From a virus: DNA of 40,478 bases. A program made the position numbers and the translations under genes. This document shows, in pieces, positions 23,431-31,356 of this stretch (positions within the stretch are counted from its first letter, which is position 1; the number at the start of each line of letters is the position of its first letter). Under the pieces are notes generated by a model. That model made no database searches and had not been told where the DNA came from. It saw only the letters and a list, made by a program, of their open reading frames with translations. The stretch lies in the IMG/VR virus record IMGVR_UViG_3300034061_005821, positions 1-40,478 of that record. One strand, written 5' to 3'.

Positions 23431-24433
23431 ACTTGTTATTCGGGTCGTTTGCTAATCTACTTATAGGTTTGTCGGCTTGTGGTGCAGTATAGTAGGTGCT
23501 ATTAAAATAAGCGGGAAATACTAAGTCCGTAGCCGAATTATTGAGATAATTAAACAGTGCAAACTTAGCGGCATCTGCTGACAAACTCTCTTGCAGTTTT
23601 AACTCCGAACGGCGGGCATCTGACAAGATAGTTTTATCTTCGAGGCCACCTATTCTGGTTTTGGTTCGGAAGTCTTCCGAGATGTTCATCCAAGGCAATG
23701 CCGTCACCAGGGCACGGCTCGCTATAAGTCGGCACACCATGTCCAAGGCCGTGCGATATTGGTCAGATACGGCCTCTCCTTTCAGTATTTTTTGGTTTTG
23801 AGCTTGGAGGTCGTTATAAAACGCCGCTCCTAGCATTCCGCCTACTACACGCTGCTGTATGGTCAGTTGGGCTTTGATGGTTTTATAGAAAGTATGGCTA
23901 CCATTGGCAGCGGGAATAAACTCCGTGAGCCTTGCCGCTGAATAGATCAGCATGTCGGCGTAGAGTTGGAAAAACGGCGATTCTGTATATTCCTCAAACG
24001 CTTCGGGCTGCTCTGCCAATAGCGATAGTGCTTTTTCCAAATAATCGTCGGCTTTGTCACGTACCAACTCCAATGCTGCCATAGTCTTCCATTTTGGCGA
24101 ACTGCTGGTGTGTTGGCCATTCGGGTCTGCTTTGCCTGCGTCTGAATTGGCCATGCCTAGGCGATTGCTACTGTATAGGTCTGCGTAGTTTACCAATGCC
24201 GTACGGAGATAGCCTAGTAGTTCTTTTTCGGCTGCGGTGGCTGTGGCTTCTATATCTGTGCCATAGTCGTTGGTGTTTACCAGTCCGTCTAGGTAATTAT
24301 AGAATACTGGACCAATGGCGGGCTTTATATGCAGCTCGGCGGCATCTTGTAGATAAGGCCTCCAAGCATCGAGCGTAACTATGCCCTGCATGCCTCCTAA
24401 TATTTTGGTCAGTTGTTTTTGTTGTTTTATCAT
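23417..24433 (-). CDS. DUF6712-like phage structural protein (candidate)
   Basis: About 338 residues from MIKQQKQLTKILGG. The open frame extends to 24463, but that start is a TTG inside a palindromic element, so the ATG at 24433 is chosen. The protein is helical in the first half (LGYLRTALVNYADLYSSNRL, WKTMAALELVRDKADDYLEK) and resembles the DUF6712 group of Bacteroidota phage proteins found beside portal genes. A role as adaptor or connector is inferred from its place just after the portal gene. Confidence 0.55.
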   Translation of the reverse strand: MIKQQKQLTKILGGMQGIVTLDAWRPYLQDAAELHIKPAIGPVFYNYLDGLVNTNDYGTDIEATATAAEKELLGYLRTALVNYADLYSSNRLGMANSDAGKADPNGQHTSSSPKWKTMAALELVRDKADDYLEKALSLLAEQPEAFEEYTESPFFQLYADMLIYSAARLTEFIPAANGSHTFYKTIKAQLTIQQRVVGGMLGAAFYNDLQAQNQKILKGEAVSDQYRTALDMVCRLIASRALVTALPWMNISEDFRTKTRIGGLEDKTILSDARRSELKLQESLSADAAKFALFNYLNNSATDLVFPAYFNSTYYTAPQADKPISRLANDPNNKYAFI

Positions 24434-24455
24434 CGTGGTGTTTGGTATGTCGTAG

Positions 24456-24475
24456 AGCCGCAATGCATTGCGTCT
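24456..24475. repeat. Palindromic element supplying the portal stop codon
   Basis: AGCCGCAATGCATTGCGTCT, one mismatch from the consensus. The adjoining TTTACG flank contains the TAA stop of the portal gene at 24476-24478 on the other strand. Confidence 0.8.
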
Positions 24476-25747
24476 TTACGGCTGGTTAGGGTTAGCAGTT
24501 GAGTTCACGGGCGTGCTATCAAAGGTGTACGACTGTATGCGTTTTACGGCGAAGTCCACTGGCTTGCCAATAGCATCAGCCACCATATTAATGGGCTTCA
24601 CTATGGCCGCACGGTAGAGCTGCATCAGATAGTCTTGCATAAAATCAGCCTCTGATATGATTTCTTTGCCAGACGAGCCCATATTGCCACCTATCTGCAT
24701 ACCAGCTAATCGTGTACCTACGCCGTGGCCTGATAGTTGAGCCACAAACCCCATTTCGCCCATCTCAATAAAGGCCTTGTCGTTTACGGCGTTGTCAATT
24801 TTCTCAATCTTGGTTTCTTCCACCTGCTTATTCATGTCGTTGAATTCCACTTCGGAAAAAATCATCTTGTTGGCTTTGTCCACGCCAGAGATTGTATCGG
24901 TCAAATTCTTAAAATCTTCTGTTTTAATGTTCTTGATTTCCTCGTCTGATTTACCTTCTATGTCGTATCGTGACTTCGGGAACTTATAATGATACGTCAG
25001 ATAAGAGCCGTTCGCCATCGTGGCCTCATAATACTCAGGTATGCGGTTGGTTACTTCAGTCCACTTCTTTGTTCCCCACCAGCTTGGTAAGCCATAGAAT
25101 CTCTGCCCAGGCTTAGGCATGATTACATGTATGATAGACATCGGATATTTCTTTGGCTGTTTTGGGTCAAAGGCTGGCATAGCTTTCGCATCCACTTCAA
25201 GGTTTACTGTTTTGCTCTTGCCAAAAGATGTAGAAACCCAAAACGCCTTAATTGTGCGGTCGGTTGGTGCTGGTGTGGCGACTCTTACATCATTGTTGTC
25301 GAGTACTTTTAATATCGGTACTTCTGATGCTGCGGTCTCCCACTCTACCAACACGTTGAGTTCGTCGGCGAATGACAACTGATATGCCGCTGAGGGCATG
25401 TAGTCGTCAAGCTCCATGGCTTTGTAAAGTTCTTTGCGAAGTAAGTTGGTGGATAGTAGCTCTGTTGTGGCTACGGTAGGTAGTGCTGTTGCGGGGTCTA
25501 TTGGTGGCTCTTCTTTAAGTTCTAGGCCAGCACCGTGAATGAAGTTGGCTTTGGTCTCTATTACCTGCCATTTGTTGGGGCTTTCAGACGCCAGTGCGTG
25601 AAATTCTACTAGTATTTTATCATTTACGCCTCTTTTTAGGTATTTTTTTGCAGTCGCAAAATTAGCCACCTCTGGCATGTTAGCATCAGTGGATAAATGG
25701 CTGTTAATGCCTACCGCTACGGCTGTAAAATGTGTGATATTGCTCAT
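24476..25747 (-). CDS. Portal protein
   Basis: 423 residues. The N-terminal part has a strand-rich segment leading to WQVIETKANFIHGAGLELK, then a helix-rich middle, and RIPEYYEATMANGSYLTYHYKF followed by a domain with FIEMGEMGFVAQLSGHGVGTRL, consistent with a phage portal stem and clip. It should form the dodecameric vertex through which TerL pumps DNA. The assignment rests on this layout together with its place two genes after TerL. It starts directly after the stop of the 73-residue gene and is read from late promoter B. Confidence 0.65.
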   Translation of the reverse strand: MSNITHFTAVAVGINSHLSTDANMPEVANFATAKKYLKRGVNDKILVEFHALASESPNKWQVIETKANFIHGAGLELKEEPPIDPATALPTVATTELLSTNLLRKELYKAMELDDYMPSAAYQLSFADELNVLVEWETAASEVPILKVLDNNDVRVATPAPTDRTIKAFWVSTSFGKSKTVNLEVDAKAMPAFDPKQPKKYPMSIIHVIMPKPGQRFYGLPSWWGTKKWTEVTNRIPEYYEATMANGSYLTYHYKFPKSRYDIEGKSDEEIKNIKTEDFKNLTDTISGVDKANKMIFSEVEFNDMNKQVEETKIEKIDNAVNDKAFIEMGEMGFVAQLSGHGVGTRLAGMQIGGNMGSSGKEIISEADFMQDYLMQLYRAAIVKPINMVADAIGKPVDFAVKRIQSYTFDSTPVNSTANPNQP

Positions 25748-25969
25748 TTAATGAATTACTGTTTCGTTGTCAAATCGTACTATAAGATCTACATAGACAG
25801 AAAATGGCTGCTTACCATCAAACAACACCACTGTACCGTTGGATGGAGGCTTTGTGCTGCCCAATATGCCCGATTTCACGGAGCATGAGCCGTCGGTTTT
25901 GCGATATTCAATTTTGAACGAACGCACCGAATGGCGTATGTTGGCGAGTACTTGTGCTATGGTTATCAT
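25748..25969 (-). CDS. Small late protein, 73 aa
   Basis: Starts MITIAQVLANIRHSVRSFKI and continues with strands, including TVVLFDGKQPFSVYVDLIVRF. It is the first gene after late promoter B; its ATG follows the -7 element by only six bases. The portal gene begins immediately after its stop codon. Function unknown. Confidence 0.6.
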   Translation of the reverse strand: MITIAQVLANIRHSVRSFKIEYRKTDGSCSVKSGILGSTKPPSNGTVVLFDGKQPFSVYVDLIVRFDNETVIH

Positions 25970-25975
25970 TTGCGT

Positions 25976-26020
25976 GCAAGGTTAAAGGCTTGGAGGGTGG
26001 TTTTCAAGTTTCTTTTTTCT
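25976..26020 (-). promoter_or_regulatory. Late promoter box B
   Basis: The 19-bp box has its TTG at plus 26005-26007, exactly 20 bases from TAACCTTGC (25976-25984). The ATG of the 73-residue gene is six bases beyond, so the mRNA would have almost no leader. A terminator for the TerL transcript lies just upstream. Confidence 0.75.
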
Positions 26021-26058
26021 AAGTTGGGTACTTAAGGTTGTGGTATGATTTTGAATGC

Positions 26059-26090
26059 AAAAAAAACACCCTTTACGAGTGTTTTTTTTA
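26059..26090. terminator. Terminator after the large terminase gene
   Basis: An A-run with ACAC and a GTGT with T-run form a symmetrical hairpin around a loop of about nine bases. It ends the TerS-TerL transcript and isolates late promoter B. Confidence 0.75.
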
Positions 26091-26111
26091 GCTTAAATAA
26101 AATATTATTTT

Positions 26112-27638
26112 TTACCCAAAGTGTAATCCAGAATCTTTCCGTTTTTTCTTAACTACATATTGCTTGTACTTTGCCCATACGTAGTAATCTAATGCATCGG
26201 TGGAGTCGGTCGCGTGTTCTCTTCGTCTTGCGGTTTTTTCAGAGTTCTTGTTTTTCTTGAAACTGTGGTCGGTGTGAACACGTGTAGCTCGTAGTGCTAT
26301 CAGGAAATCCACCAGCTTCTTGTTTACTTTAAAAGCGGGTATGTGTTCGTGTGTGCCTGCACAGAATATGTTTAGCAGGTTGTACCGTAGCTTGCGTGGT
26401 GGGTAGCTCGTGAGTTCGTGGCGGTGTACTTTCCAGTTGTTTTCATTTAGCACCGTCACGTACTGTTCAAAAAACGGCTTGTTCATCTCCGATGTAGCAG
26501 CAGAGGTAGAGTTTCCGTTAGGGTCTCCATATATTTTGAACACCTTGCGGTCGTGGTTGGCGTAGCGGTCACAGAAGGTCTGTGCCATCTTGGTCACAAG
26601 TCCTAGTTTTTGTTCGGCCTTGTTTTGTGTGGGTTTTTCAAATATTGCATCTATTAACCGTTCCTCCTTATCAATAGTCTGGAATATGAGCGTCCAAACA
26701 ATATCCGTGTTAAAATCCAGTGTACCTGATATCTCCACTACTGGCGAGTATTCGAGGTGTTCCGATTCGTTGGTTTCGTTGAATGCATAGTAATAAGCAT
26801 CAGGAAGCGTGGTCATGCGTTCGTTCATTACTTCCACGTTGAACTTCCACGGGTCCATGGTAGCACGAAGGTTATCTGTGTAGTCGTCACCCAAAAAATA
26901 CAGGTTATCATCCGAGGTACTCTCTAAAAACAAATGCTTGGGTGGGTTTTTCTTTAACCATACCTTGCGTTCTTCGGTTGTCAAGTATTGTGTAGCTTCT
27001 CTGCGTTCGGCTTGCTCGTCAAGGTATTTTTTTTCACCGTCAAATACCCAGTTGCCTTCCGAGGTCTCGGGTGCTGAACTGATCACTACTAGGCCGCCTC
27101 GCCATGGGTGGCTGTAGTAAGGTGCATATACTGGCGAACGTAGCCCGGGCAATAAGACCGTCTCTATAAATTCAGTATATTCTACAATGGCGGCTTCTTC
27201 TACTATTACGCCGTCCACACTTAATCCTCTGTGGGTGTCTCTTCGGGTTTGGCTTACTACACGTAGGGTAAATCCATTACGCCAAAACACGCAGTTTTCC
27301 CATATTTTCCGTCGGGGCATTTTGTAAGGCCTATCAAACTCTGGCGGCGGTGCTTTGCCTATAACGTAATCTCCTGATGGGTTTTCTTCAGACCATTCCT
27401 CTATGCCCATCAGGTCTTTGAGTTCTGATAGTGCAGCTAACACCGTACTGTCTATTTGTGCGTAGGTTTTGCCCGCTATTACCCAAATGCCCTTCGGAAA
27501 TACATTGTAAAGCATGGCTATCTTAAATGCCACCACAGTAGTTTTGCCTGATCCACGACCGCCAATCCATGTTTTGTATTTGGCTCGTGACCTCAGAAAC
27601 TTGTGCTGCTTATAGTTCAATAGTACTTGCTTATTCAT
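26112..27638 (-). CDS. terL: Terminase large subunit
   Basis: The 508-residue packaging motor. Residues 26-33 read GGRGSGKT (Walker A), and the Walker B is VDGVIVEEAA about 115 residues later. The nuclease domain shows KIYGDPNGNS and, near the end, HATDSTDALDYYVW, both matching the RNase H-like metal site of terminases. It cuts concatemers and drives DNA into the prohead through the portal. It overlaps the TerS gene by eight bases. Length and motifs are complete. Confidence 0.92.
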   Translation of the reverse strand: MNKQVLLNYKQHKFLRSRAKYKTWIGGRGSGKTTVVAFKIAMLYNVFPKGIWVIAGKTYAQIDSTVLAALSELKDLMGIEEWSEENPSGDYVIGKAPPPEFDRPYKMPRRKIWENCVFWRNGFTLRVVSQTRRDTHRGLSVDGVIVEEAAIVEYTEFIETVLLPGLRSPVYAPYYSHPWRGGLVVISSAPETSEGNWVFDGEKKYLDEQAERREATQYLTTEERKVWLKKNPPKHLFLESTSDDNLYFLGDDYTDNLRATMDPWKFNVEVMNERMTTLPDAYYYAFNETNESEHLEYSPVVEISGTLDFNTDIVWTLIFQTIDKEERLIDAIFEKPTQNKAEQKLGLVTKMAQTFCDRYANHDRKVFKIYGDPNGNSTSAATSEMNKPFFEQYVTVLNENNWKVHRHELTSYPPRKLRYNLLNIFCAGTHEHIPAFKVNKKLVDFLIALRATRVHTDHSFKKNKNSEKTARRREHATDSTDALDYYVWAKYKQYVVKKKRKDSGLHFG

Positions 27639-28164
27639 CTAGGTCGTAGTCTATGTCTATCACGGCGGGGGCATTAATGGCTTTAAATGTCCATTTCGTG
27701 ACTGGATTTGTTTTCTTTTTACCTATTTGCTTCTGTAGCTCTAGCAATAGCACATCCGCTTGTTTCGATGCTTTGATAGCTTCTTCATATTTTTCCAGTT
27801 CAAATGCCTGTTGAGCTATTTTTTCATAAAAATTGACCCTTGCCGCAAGTTTGCCCGAAATTTCTAGAAGGTCGAAATTGCCATAAAGCTCATAACTTGC
27901 GGTTATGTCGTTGCGGATGGTTCGGGAATCTACATCATATTCTCTGGCCAAAGTTTCTAAGACATAGTGTTTTGACTTACCATCACATAGCATGGCCCAG
28001 GCTTTGCGTATGCGGTCAAGCCTGATACTGAGAGTTTCTGAAATCGCCTTCCCAGTGCGGTTGTGTTCGAGCATCTGCTGTATGTTGTCGTCGGAGTCAA
28101 CACCAATGGCATGGTTAGCCATCTGGAGTTTAAGCTCGGAGCGATTGATAGTCGGCTTTAGCAT
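27631..28164 (-). CDS. terS: Terminase small subunit
   Basis: 177 residues from 28164, or 163 from an inner start MANHAIGVD at 28122; the inner one fits better because the outer one overlaps the previous gene by 35 bases. A helix-turn-helix is visible in the segment LCDGKSKHYVLETLAREYDVDSRTIRNDI (core: LAREYDVDSRTIRNDI), as expected for a subunit that recognises the packaging site. A C-terminal coiled coil follows (KYEEAIKASKQADVLLLELQ). Directly precedes TerL. Confidence 0.8.
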   Translation of the reverse strand: MLKPTINRSELKLQMANHAIGVDSDDNIQQMLEHNRTGKAISETLSIRLDRIRKAWAMLCDGKSKHYVLETLAREYDVDSRTIRNDITASYELYGNFDLLEISGKLAARVNFYEKIAQQAFELEKYEEAIKASKQADVLLLELQKQIGKKKTNPVTKWTFKAINAPAVIDIDYDLDE

Positions 28165-28732
28165 CTTGTAGTTTTTGTTTTAGTTCAAAATTCTCGGGAT
28201 CGGTGGCGAGTTTCTTTTCCCATCTCATTATTTTGATGCGTAAATTCTCTGCTTGGCGGTATGGGCTGATATTTGAGGTTATTCCGTTGCTGTTAGCCGC
28301 AATTCCGTTGCCGTTAGCCGCAATGCATTGCGGCTCTACGGCGGCGGCATCGGCTATTCTAGTGTTGGTGTAGGCCTCTTTTCTTTTCAGCCTTAATGCC
28401 AATATTTTATCTGTAATGTGCTTGGCCGACTTATTGGTTGCCACAGTGTGCAACATATTGCACAATCGGGCTTTTTCTTTATCGATGGCTTCAATGGCTG
28501 ATTGTTGGTGTGGCTGTACGGGTTGAGCCGTGATGGATTGCGGCTTTGCGTCTTGAGCCGCAATGCATTGCGGGTTTGCTTCCTGAGCCGCAAGCCCCTC
28601 GTCTACCTTCGGGGTGACAGATTGCGGCGAGATTGCGGCAATTTTTTGATTATATTCTGCACGGGTAATGCTGCCGCCTTGGAGTTGCATTAGTAGTAGC
28701 GAGCGTAGTATGTTCTTTTTTTGCTCAGTCAT
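28130..28732 (-). CDS. Late protein with in-frame palindromic elements
   Basis: 200 residues from MTEQKKN. An ATG at 28759 lies inside the terminator hairpin and is not used. The ends look like a real conserved helical protein (NILRSLLLMQLQGGSITRAEYNQKI at the start, a charged coiled coil at the end). The middle contains the repeated peptides PQCIAA, PQCIAA and PQSIT, encoded by copies of the 20-bp palindrome read through in frame, plus the tandem motif NGNGIAANSNG. Function unknown; it is the first gene of the TerS-TerL transcript. Confidence 0.65.
   Translation of the reverse strand: MTEQKKNILRSLLLMQLQGGSITRAEYNQKIAAISPQSVTPKVDEGLAAQEANPQCIAAQDAKPQSITAQPVQPHQQSAIEAIDKEKARLCNMLHTVATNKSAKHITDKILALRLKRKEAYTNTRIADAAAVEPQCIAANGNGIAANSNGITSNISPYRQAENLRIKIMRWEKKLATDPENFELKQKLQDAKADYQSLRA
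28316..28629. repeat. Four palindromic elements within a coding sequence
   Basis: Copies at 28316-28335 (perfect), 28526-28545 (degenerate), 28556-28575 (near-perfect) and 28586-28629. The last has outer arms AGCCGCAA and TTGCGGC around a nested CCCCTCGTCTACCTTCGGGG-type inverted repeat. All keep the reading frame open. Confidence 0.8.
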
Positions 28733-28747
28733 TTTGTTAAGGTTTTC

Positions 28748-28786
28748 AAAAAAGGCCACACTAGATACTTGGTGTGGCTTTTTTTT
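28748..28786. terminator. Bidirectional terminator
   Basis: GCCACAC (28755-28761) pairs with GTGTGGC (28772-28778), with A and T runs outside. It ends the protease-capsid transcript and precedes the TerS-TerL unit. Confidence 0.8.
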
Positions 28787-28805
28787 AAGTCAATACGCTG
28801 ATTAA

Positions 28806-29006
28806 TTACTCACCGCATGCAGCTTTGCGAGCAGCTTCCATCTCGTCGTAGATGGCTTGTTTTTCTTCAGGAGTTCTTTGCAAACTTTCTGTTTCCACTT
28901 CCTGTACTTCCACTTCCTGTGTCTCCACTTCCTGTGTCTCCACTTCCTGTGTCTCCACTTCCTGTGTCTCCACTTCCTGTGCTGTTGGTGTTGTTTTCTC
29001 TTTCAT
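28806..29006 (-). CDS. EVETQ-repeat protein, 66 aa
   Basis: Starts MKEKTTPTAQ, then six copies of EVETQ or a variant, then ESLQRTPEEKQAIYDEMEAA. The acidic repeat comes from a 15-bp tandem DNA repeat. The non-repeat tail is conserved-looking and helical, which favours this frame being used. It overlaps the end of the 90-residue gene in another frame; the two may have been one gene before a frameshift. Confidence 0.5.
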   Translation of the reverse strand: MKEKTTPTAQEVETQEVETQEVETQEVETQEVEVQEVETESLQRTPEEKQAIYDEMEAARKAACGE

Positions 29007-29139
29007 TAAAAAGGAATTTATGATTTTTTGATTTTTTTAAATCAGCTATGACATAGTCGGGTAGGTCATTGCTAATAATTAGGCTACCAAACTCATTGTG
29101 ATGAGTAGTTTTGCCAAGATATTCGGGTTTAAAGTCCAT
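28867..29139 (-). CDS. 90-residue late protein with GSGDT repeats
   Basis: The first 45 residues form a compact domain (MDFKPEYLGKTTHHNEFGSL, then NDLPDYVIADLKKSKNHKFLF) of a type I associate with small structural proteins of Bacteroidota phages. The rest is a TGSGD repeat encoded by the same 15-bp DNA repeat that gives EVETQ in the next frame. The globular part strongly supports translation; the repeat tail may be a read-over after an old frameshift. Confidence 0.5.
   Translation of the reverse strand: MDFKPEYLGKTTHHNEFGSLIISNDLPDYVIADLKKSKNHKFLFNERENNTNSTGSGDTGSGDTGSGDTGSGDTGSGSTGSGNRKFAKNS
28891..28980. repeat. 15-bp tandem repeat, six copies
   Basis: Six head-to-tail units, the last four identical (GTCTCCACTTCCTGT). 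Because 15 is a multiple of three, both overlapping frames on the minus strand stay open through the array. Confidence 0.9.
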
Positions 29140-29162
29140 GTGCTTGGGATGTTTAGGTACTA

Positions 29163-29196
29163 TAATAGAGCCACCGTGTTTCGAATGGCTCTATTA
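29163..29196. terminator. Hairpin between tail-tube-like and 90-residue genes
   Basis: TAATAGAGCCA and TGGCTCTATTA form a perfect 11-bp stem with a 12-base loop. No clear U-tract follows, so partial termination or mRNA protection are both possible. Confidence 0.55.
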
Positions 29197-29214
29197 GTTT
29201 ATACCGGTGATGGA

Positions 29215-29745
29215 TTAAGCAAATGTTAAGGCCGCTACTACTGCGTTGTCTAACACTGGCGGAAACCAAGCATTGTTGCTACGGCTTGCTGTGTAAGTAA
29301 ATCCACGCTCGTCGTTGCCACCTTTGCCAATTTTGCCGTTTACTTGCACATTGAGCGGGTTCTGACGAGAGCCTAACACTATCCACTTGTTGTCCGAAAG
29401 TTCTTTAAGCACCACAACGCCTGCGTTCATGTACTTTTGGTTTTCGGCCAATATGGCTGTGCTATAGCCTGCTGCTTCCCACATAGCTTCGTGCCTAATG
29501 CCCTGATAACCATTACGCCCTTCGGTTGGGAAGTTTCCGTCGATACTATCAGACGGTGGTATTACTTTAGCAAATTTTATGGTTGGAGCCAACGGCGGAG
29601 CGGTGGTTACTAATCCTGCGTTTGCTTGAGCCGCTACTGGCCAATTGGCAGTAAGGCTTGTCGCTAATACTACATATACCCCTAATGCACCAGGAGGATT
29701 GGCGGCTTGTGAGCTATCTGCGGTTATTGAACTGAAATCTGGCAT
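29215..29745 (-). CDS. Tail-tube-like protein 1, candidate major tail protein
   Basis: 176 residues. It is clearly related to the N-terminal half of the 33287-34201 product: FSSITADSSQAANPPGALGV against FIAFTADSAQQHNPAGASWI, WPVAAQANAGLV against WPAAGDIQNGVI, and KWIVLGSRQNPLNV against TMRVLGKSSAGLQI. The final NDERGFTYTASRS is like the end of tail tube proteins. The gene follows the capsid gene after an array of palindromic elements. High expression expected if it is the main tube subunit. Confidence 0.55.
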   Translation of the reverse strand: MPDFSSITADSSQAANPPGALGVYVVLATSLTANWPVAAQANAGLVTTAPPLAPTIKFAKVIPPSDSIDGNFPTEGRNGYQGIRHEAMWEAAGYSTAILAENQKYMNAGVVVLKELSDNKWIVLGSRQNPLNVQVNGKIGKGGNDERGFTYTASRSNNAWFPPVLDNAVVAALTFA

Positions 29746-29787
29746 GATATTTTTTGATTTTGGATTTTACGATTTTCTATTATTTGT

Positions 29788-29897
29788 AGCCGCAACGCAT
29801 TGCGGCTTTACGATTGTAGCCGCAACGCATTGCGGCTTTACGATTGTAGCTATAATACGTTGCGGCTCAATTACTAGAGCCGCAACCCATTACTGCC
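29788..29897. repeat. Four tandem palindromic elements after the capsid gene
   Basis: Units at 29788-29807, 29818-29837, 29848-29867 and 29878-29897 repeat every 30 bases. The first two are AGCCGCAACGCATTGCGGCT with TTTACG flanks; the last two are degenerate. The flank of the last supplies the TAA stop of the capsid gene. Confidence 0.85.
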
Positions 29898-30881
29898 TTA
29901 CGCTGTAACAGCTTGGTAAACTTTTGATAGGTCAGCTATTCCAGCTCCTACTTTAAAGTCTTGCATCAGCTTAAGCGTGCGTGTTGGCTTGTCGTAGAAT
30001 GACTCCACGTTAGACAACAAGTTGTAGTCAATTGATGCGTGTAGGTTGCCAATTGGCGTAATCATCGGCTGATTAGTCCAAGATGCTTCTACGTTGATCA
30101 AGATATTGTTAGTATCGTGTAGGGCTACAAGACCATTTTCGTCTGGTCTCAATACATACTTGTACTTCTCTTCAAAATTGGCTTTGTAGGCTCTGAACTG
30201 TGCCAAAGACATCATACATACCATTTCGTCTTTCAAGAAGTCTTCTGTTGGTATCTCGCCGTATAGCAATTCCACCTGTGCAAGTGCATTCGTTGATGAC
30301 AAGGCCGTGATGGTCTTCTCTTTTACTTGCTGAGCAGTGGTCAACAAAATATCATCTGCAATTTGCTTGATCCAACCATTGAAAATAGTTGTACTGCTGC
30401 CGCCGTTTGCTGCCGAGTGGTTTTTCGATGCCAAGAAAAACGCTCTTCTCAAGAAATGCTCAATGCGTTGGAACTTCAAGTCTAACATGTCGCTGATGAA
30501 TGGGACTTCTTCAGGGTTAAATTTACCCTGCTTCACTCTCTGTAGGTACGTGTCGTACAATGCCTGTACTTGGTAGTCGATAAATTGCTCATCGGCTTTG
30601 GCTGGCTCGGCCATGTACGATGTGGTACTCAATGCCCCGAAGTCTTTCGGATTGAATGCACCTGTTTGACCCAACTGAATAGGGTCGCCTCCTGTGGCTT
30701 TGGCCATAACAATTCTGCCGTCTGTGCTGTCCATCATTGCGAATGATGCGAGTGGTAAAACTGGAATATTTTTACCTACTACACCTCCGAACCCAATGGA
30801 GTTTACTTTTTGAATAATTACTGCCTCGTGTGTGAGTTTGTAATTCTTTAGGTCGGTTTCTACTTGCTCTATTAAAGTCAT
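29898..30881 (-). CDS. Major capsid protein
   Basis: 327 residues, the right size for an HK97-fold capsid or, without a delta domain, a related one. It has an N-terminal helix (MTLIEQVETDLKNYKLTHEA), a central helical spine region (DYQVQALYDTYLQRVKQGKF) and a C-terminal part with LLSNVESFYDKPTRTLKLMQDF typical of capsid P/A domains. The strongest evidence is context: S49 prohead protease and a coiled-coil scaffold gene come directly before. Its stop codon lies in a palindromic element. Confidence 0.75.
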   Translation of the reverse strand: MTLIEQVETDLKNYKLTHEAVIIQKVNSIGFGGVVGKNIPVLPLASFAMMDSTDGRIVMAKATGGDPIQLGQTGAFNPKDFGALSTTSYMAEPAKADEQFIDYQVQALYDTYLQRVKQGKFNPEEVPFISDMLDLKFQRIEHFLRRAFFLASKNHSAANGGSSTTIFNGWIKQIADDILLTTAQQVKEKTITALSSTNALAQVELLYGEIPTEDFLKDEMVCMMSLAQFRAYKANFEEKYKYVLRPDENGLVALHDTNNILINVEASWTNQPMITPIGNLHASIDYNLLSNVESFYDKPTRTLKLMQDFKVGAGIADLSKVYQAVTA

Positions 30882-30911
30882 TTGATTATTGTTTTACGGA
30901 TTATTGGATTT

Positions 30912-31355
30912 TTACTTGTGCAACTTGGCGTATGCTTCGTTGGCGGCTTGCTGCATCGGCGATACTACCATCTGTGCTGGCTTTTTCGTGTCTTCAGCAT
31001 TTTTGAGCGTTATGCCCTGTTCTGCTTTCCAAGCACGGAGTGTTGCCAGTTCGGCTTCTTGGGTAGCTACAAGTGCGATTTGCTCGGCAAGGCTAGCATC
31101 TGCCGTAGCTTTCTCGCCTTTTAGCGTTGTCAACTCTGTAGTGGCTGCTGTTAGCTGCTCCAGGGCGTTGTCACGTTCGGTGGTCATTTCTGCCACTTGT
31201 GTAGTAAGGGCTGCAAGGCTCTCTGCTGACACTGCTTGTGCGGCTGGGGCATCGTTGAGCTGCGTTAGCTGCTCGGCGGTTAGTGTGGTCTCTTCTGTTA
31301 CCACTTCGGTGCCTGCAAATGTGGCTAAGAGTTCTTTGACGGTTGGAAATTTCAT
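30912..31355 (-). CDS. Scaffold-like coiled-coil protein
   Basis: 147 residues dominated by a coiled coil (ESLAALTTQVAEMTTERDNA, LEQLTAATTELTTLKGEKAT), rich in Ala, Thr and Glu, with a short basic C-terminus ending NEAYAKLHK. This is the usual composition of a capsid scaffold, with the C-terminal basic patch binding the capsid protein. It lies between the protease and capsid genes. The protease stop is two bases away. Confidence 0.75.
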   Translation of the reverse strand: MKFPTVKELLATFAGTEVVTEETTLTAEQLTQLNDAPAAQAVSAESLAALTTQVAEMTTERDNALEQLTAATTELTTLKGEKATADASLAEQIALVATQEAELATLRAWKAEQGITLKNAEDTKKPAQMVVSPMQQAANEAYAKLHK

Positions 31356-31356
31356 A

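Noticed and set aside
28393-28693. Additional frames on both strands over 28130-28732
   Set aside because: They arise from the low-complexity palindromic inserts and do not extend beyond them.
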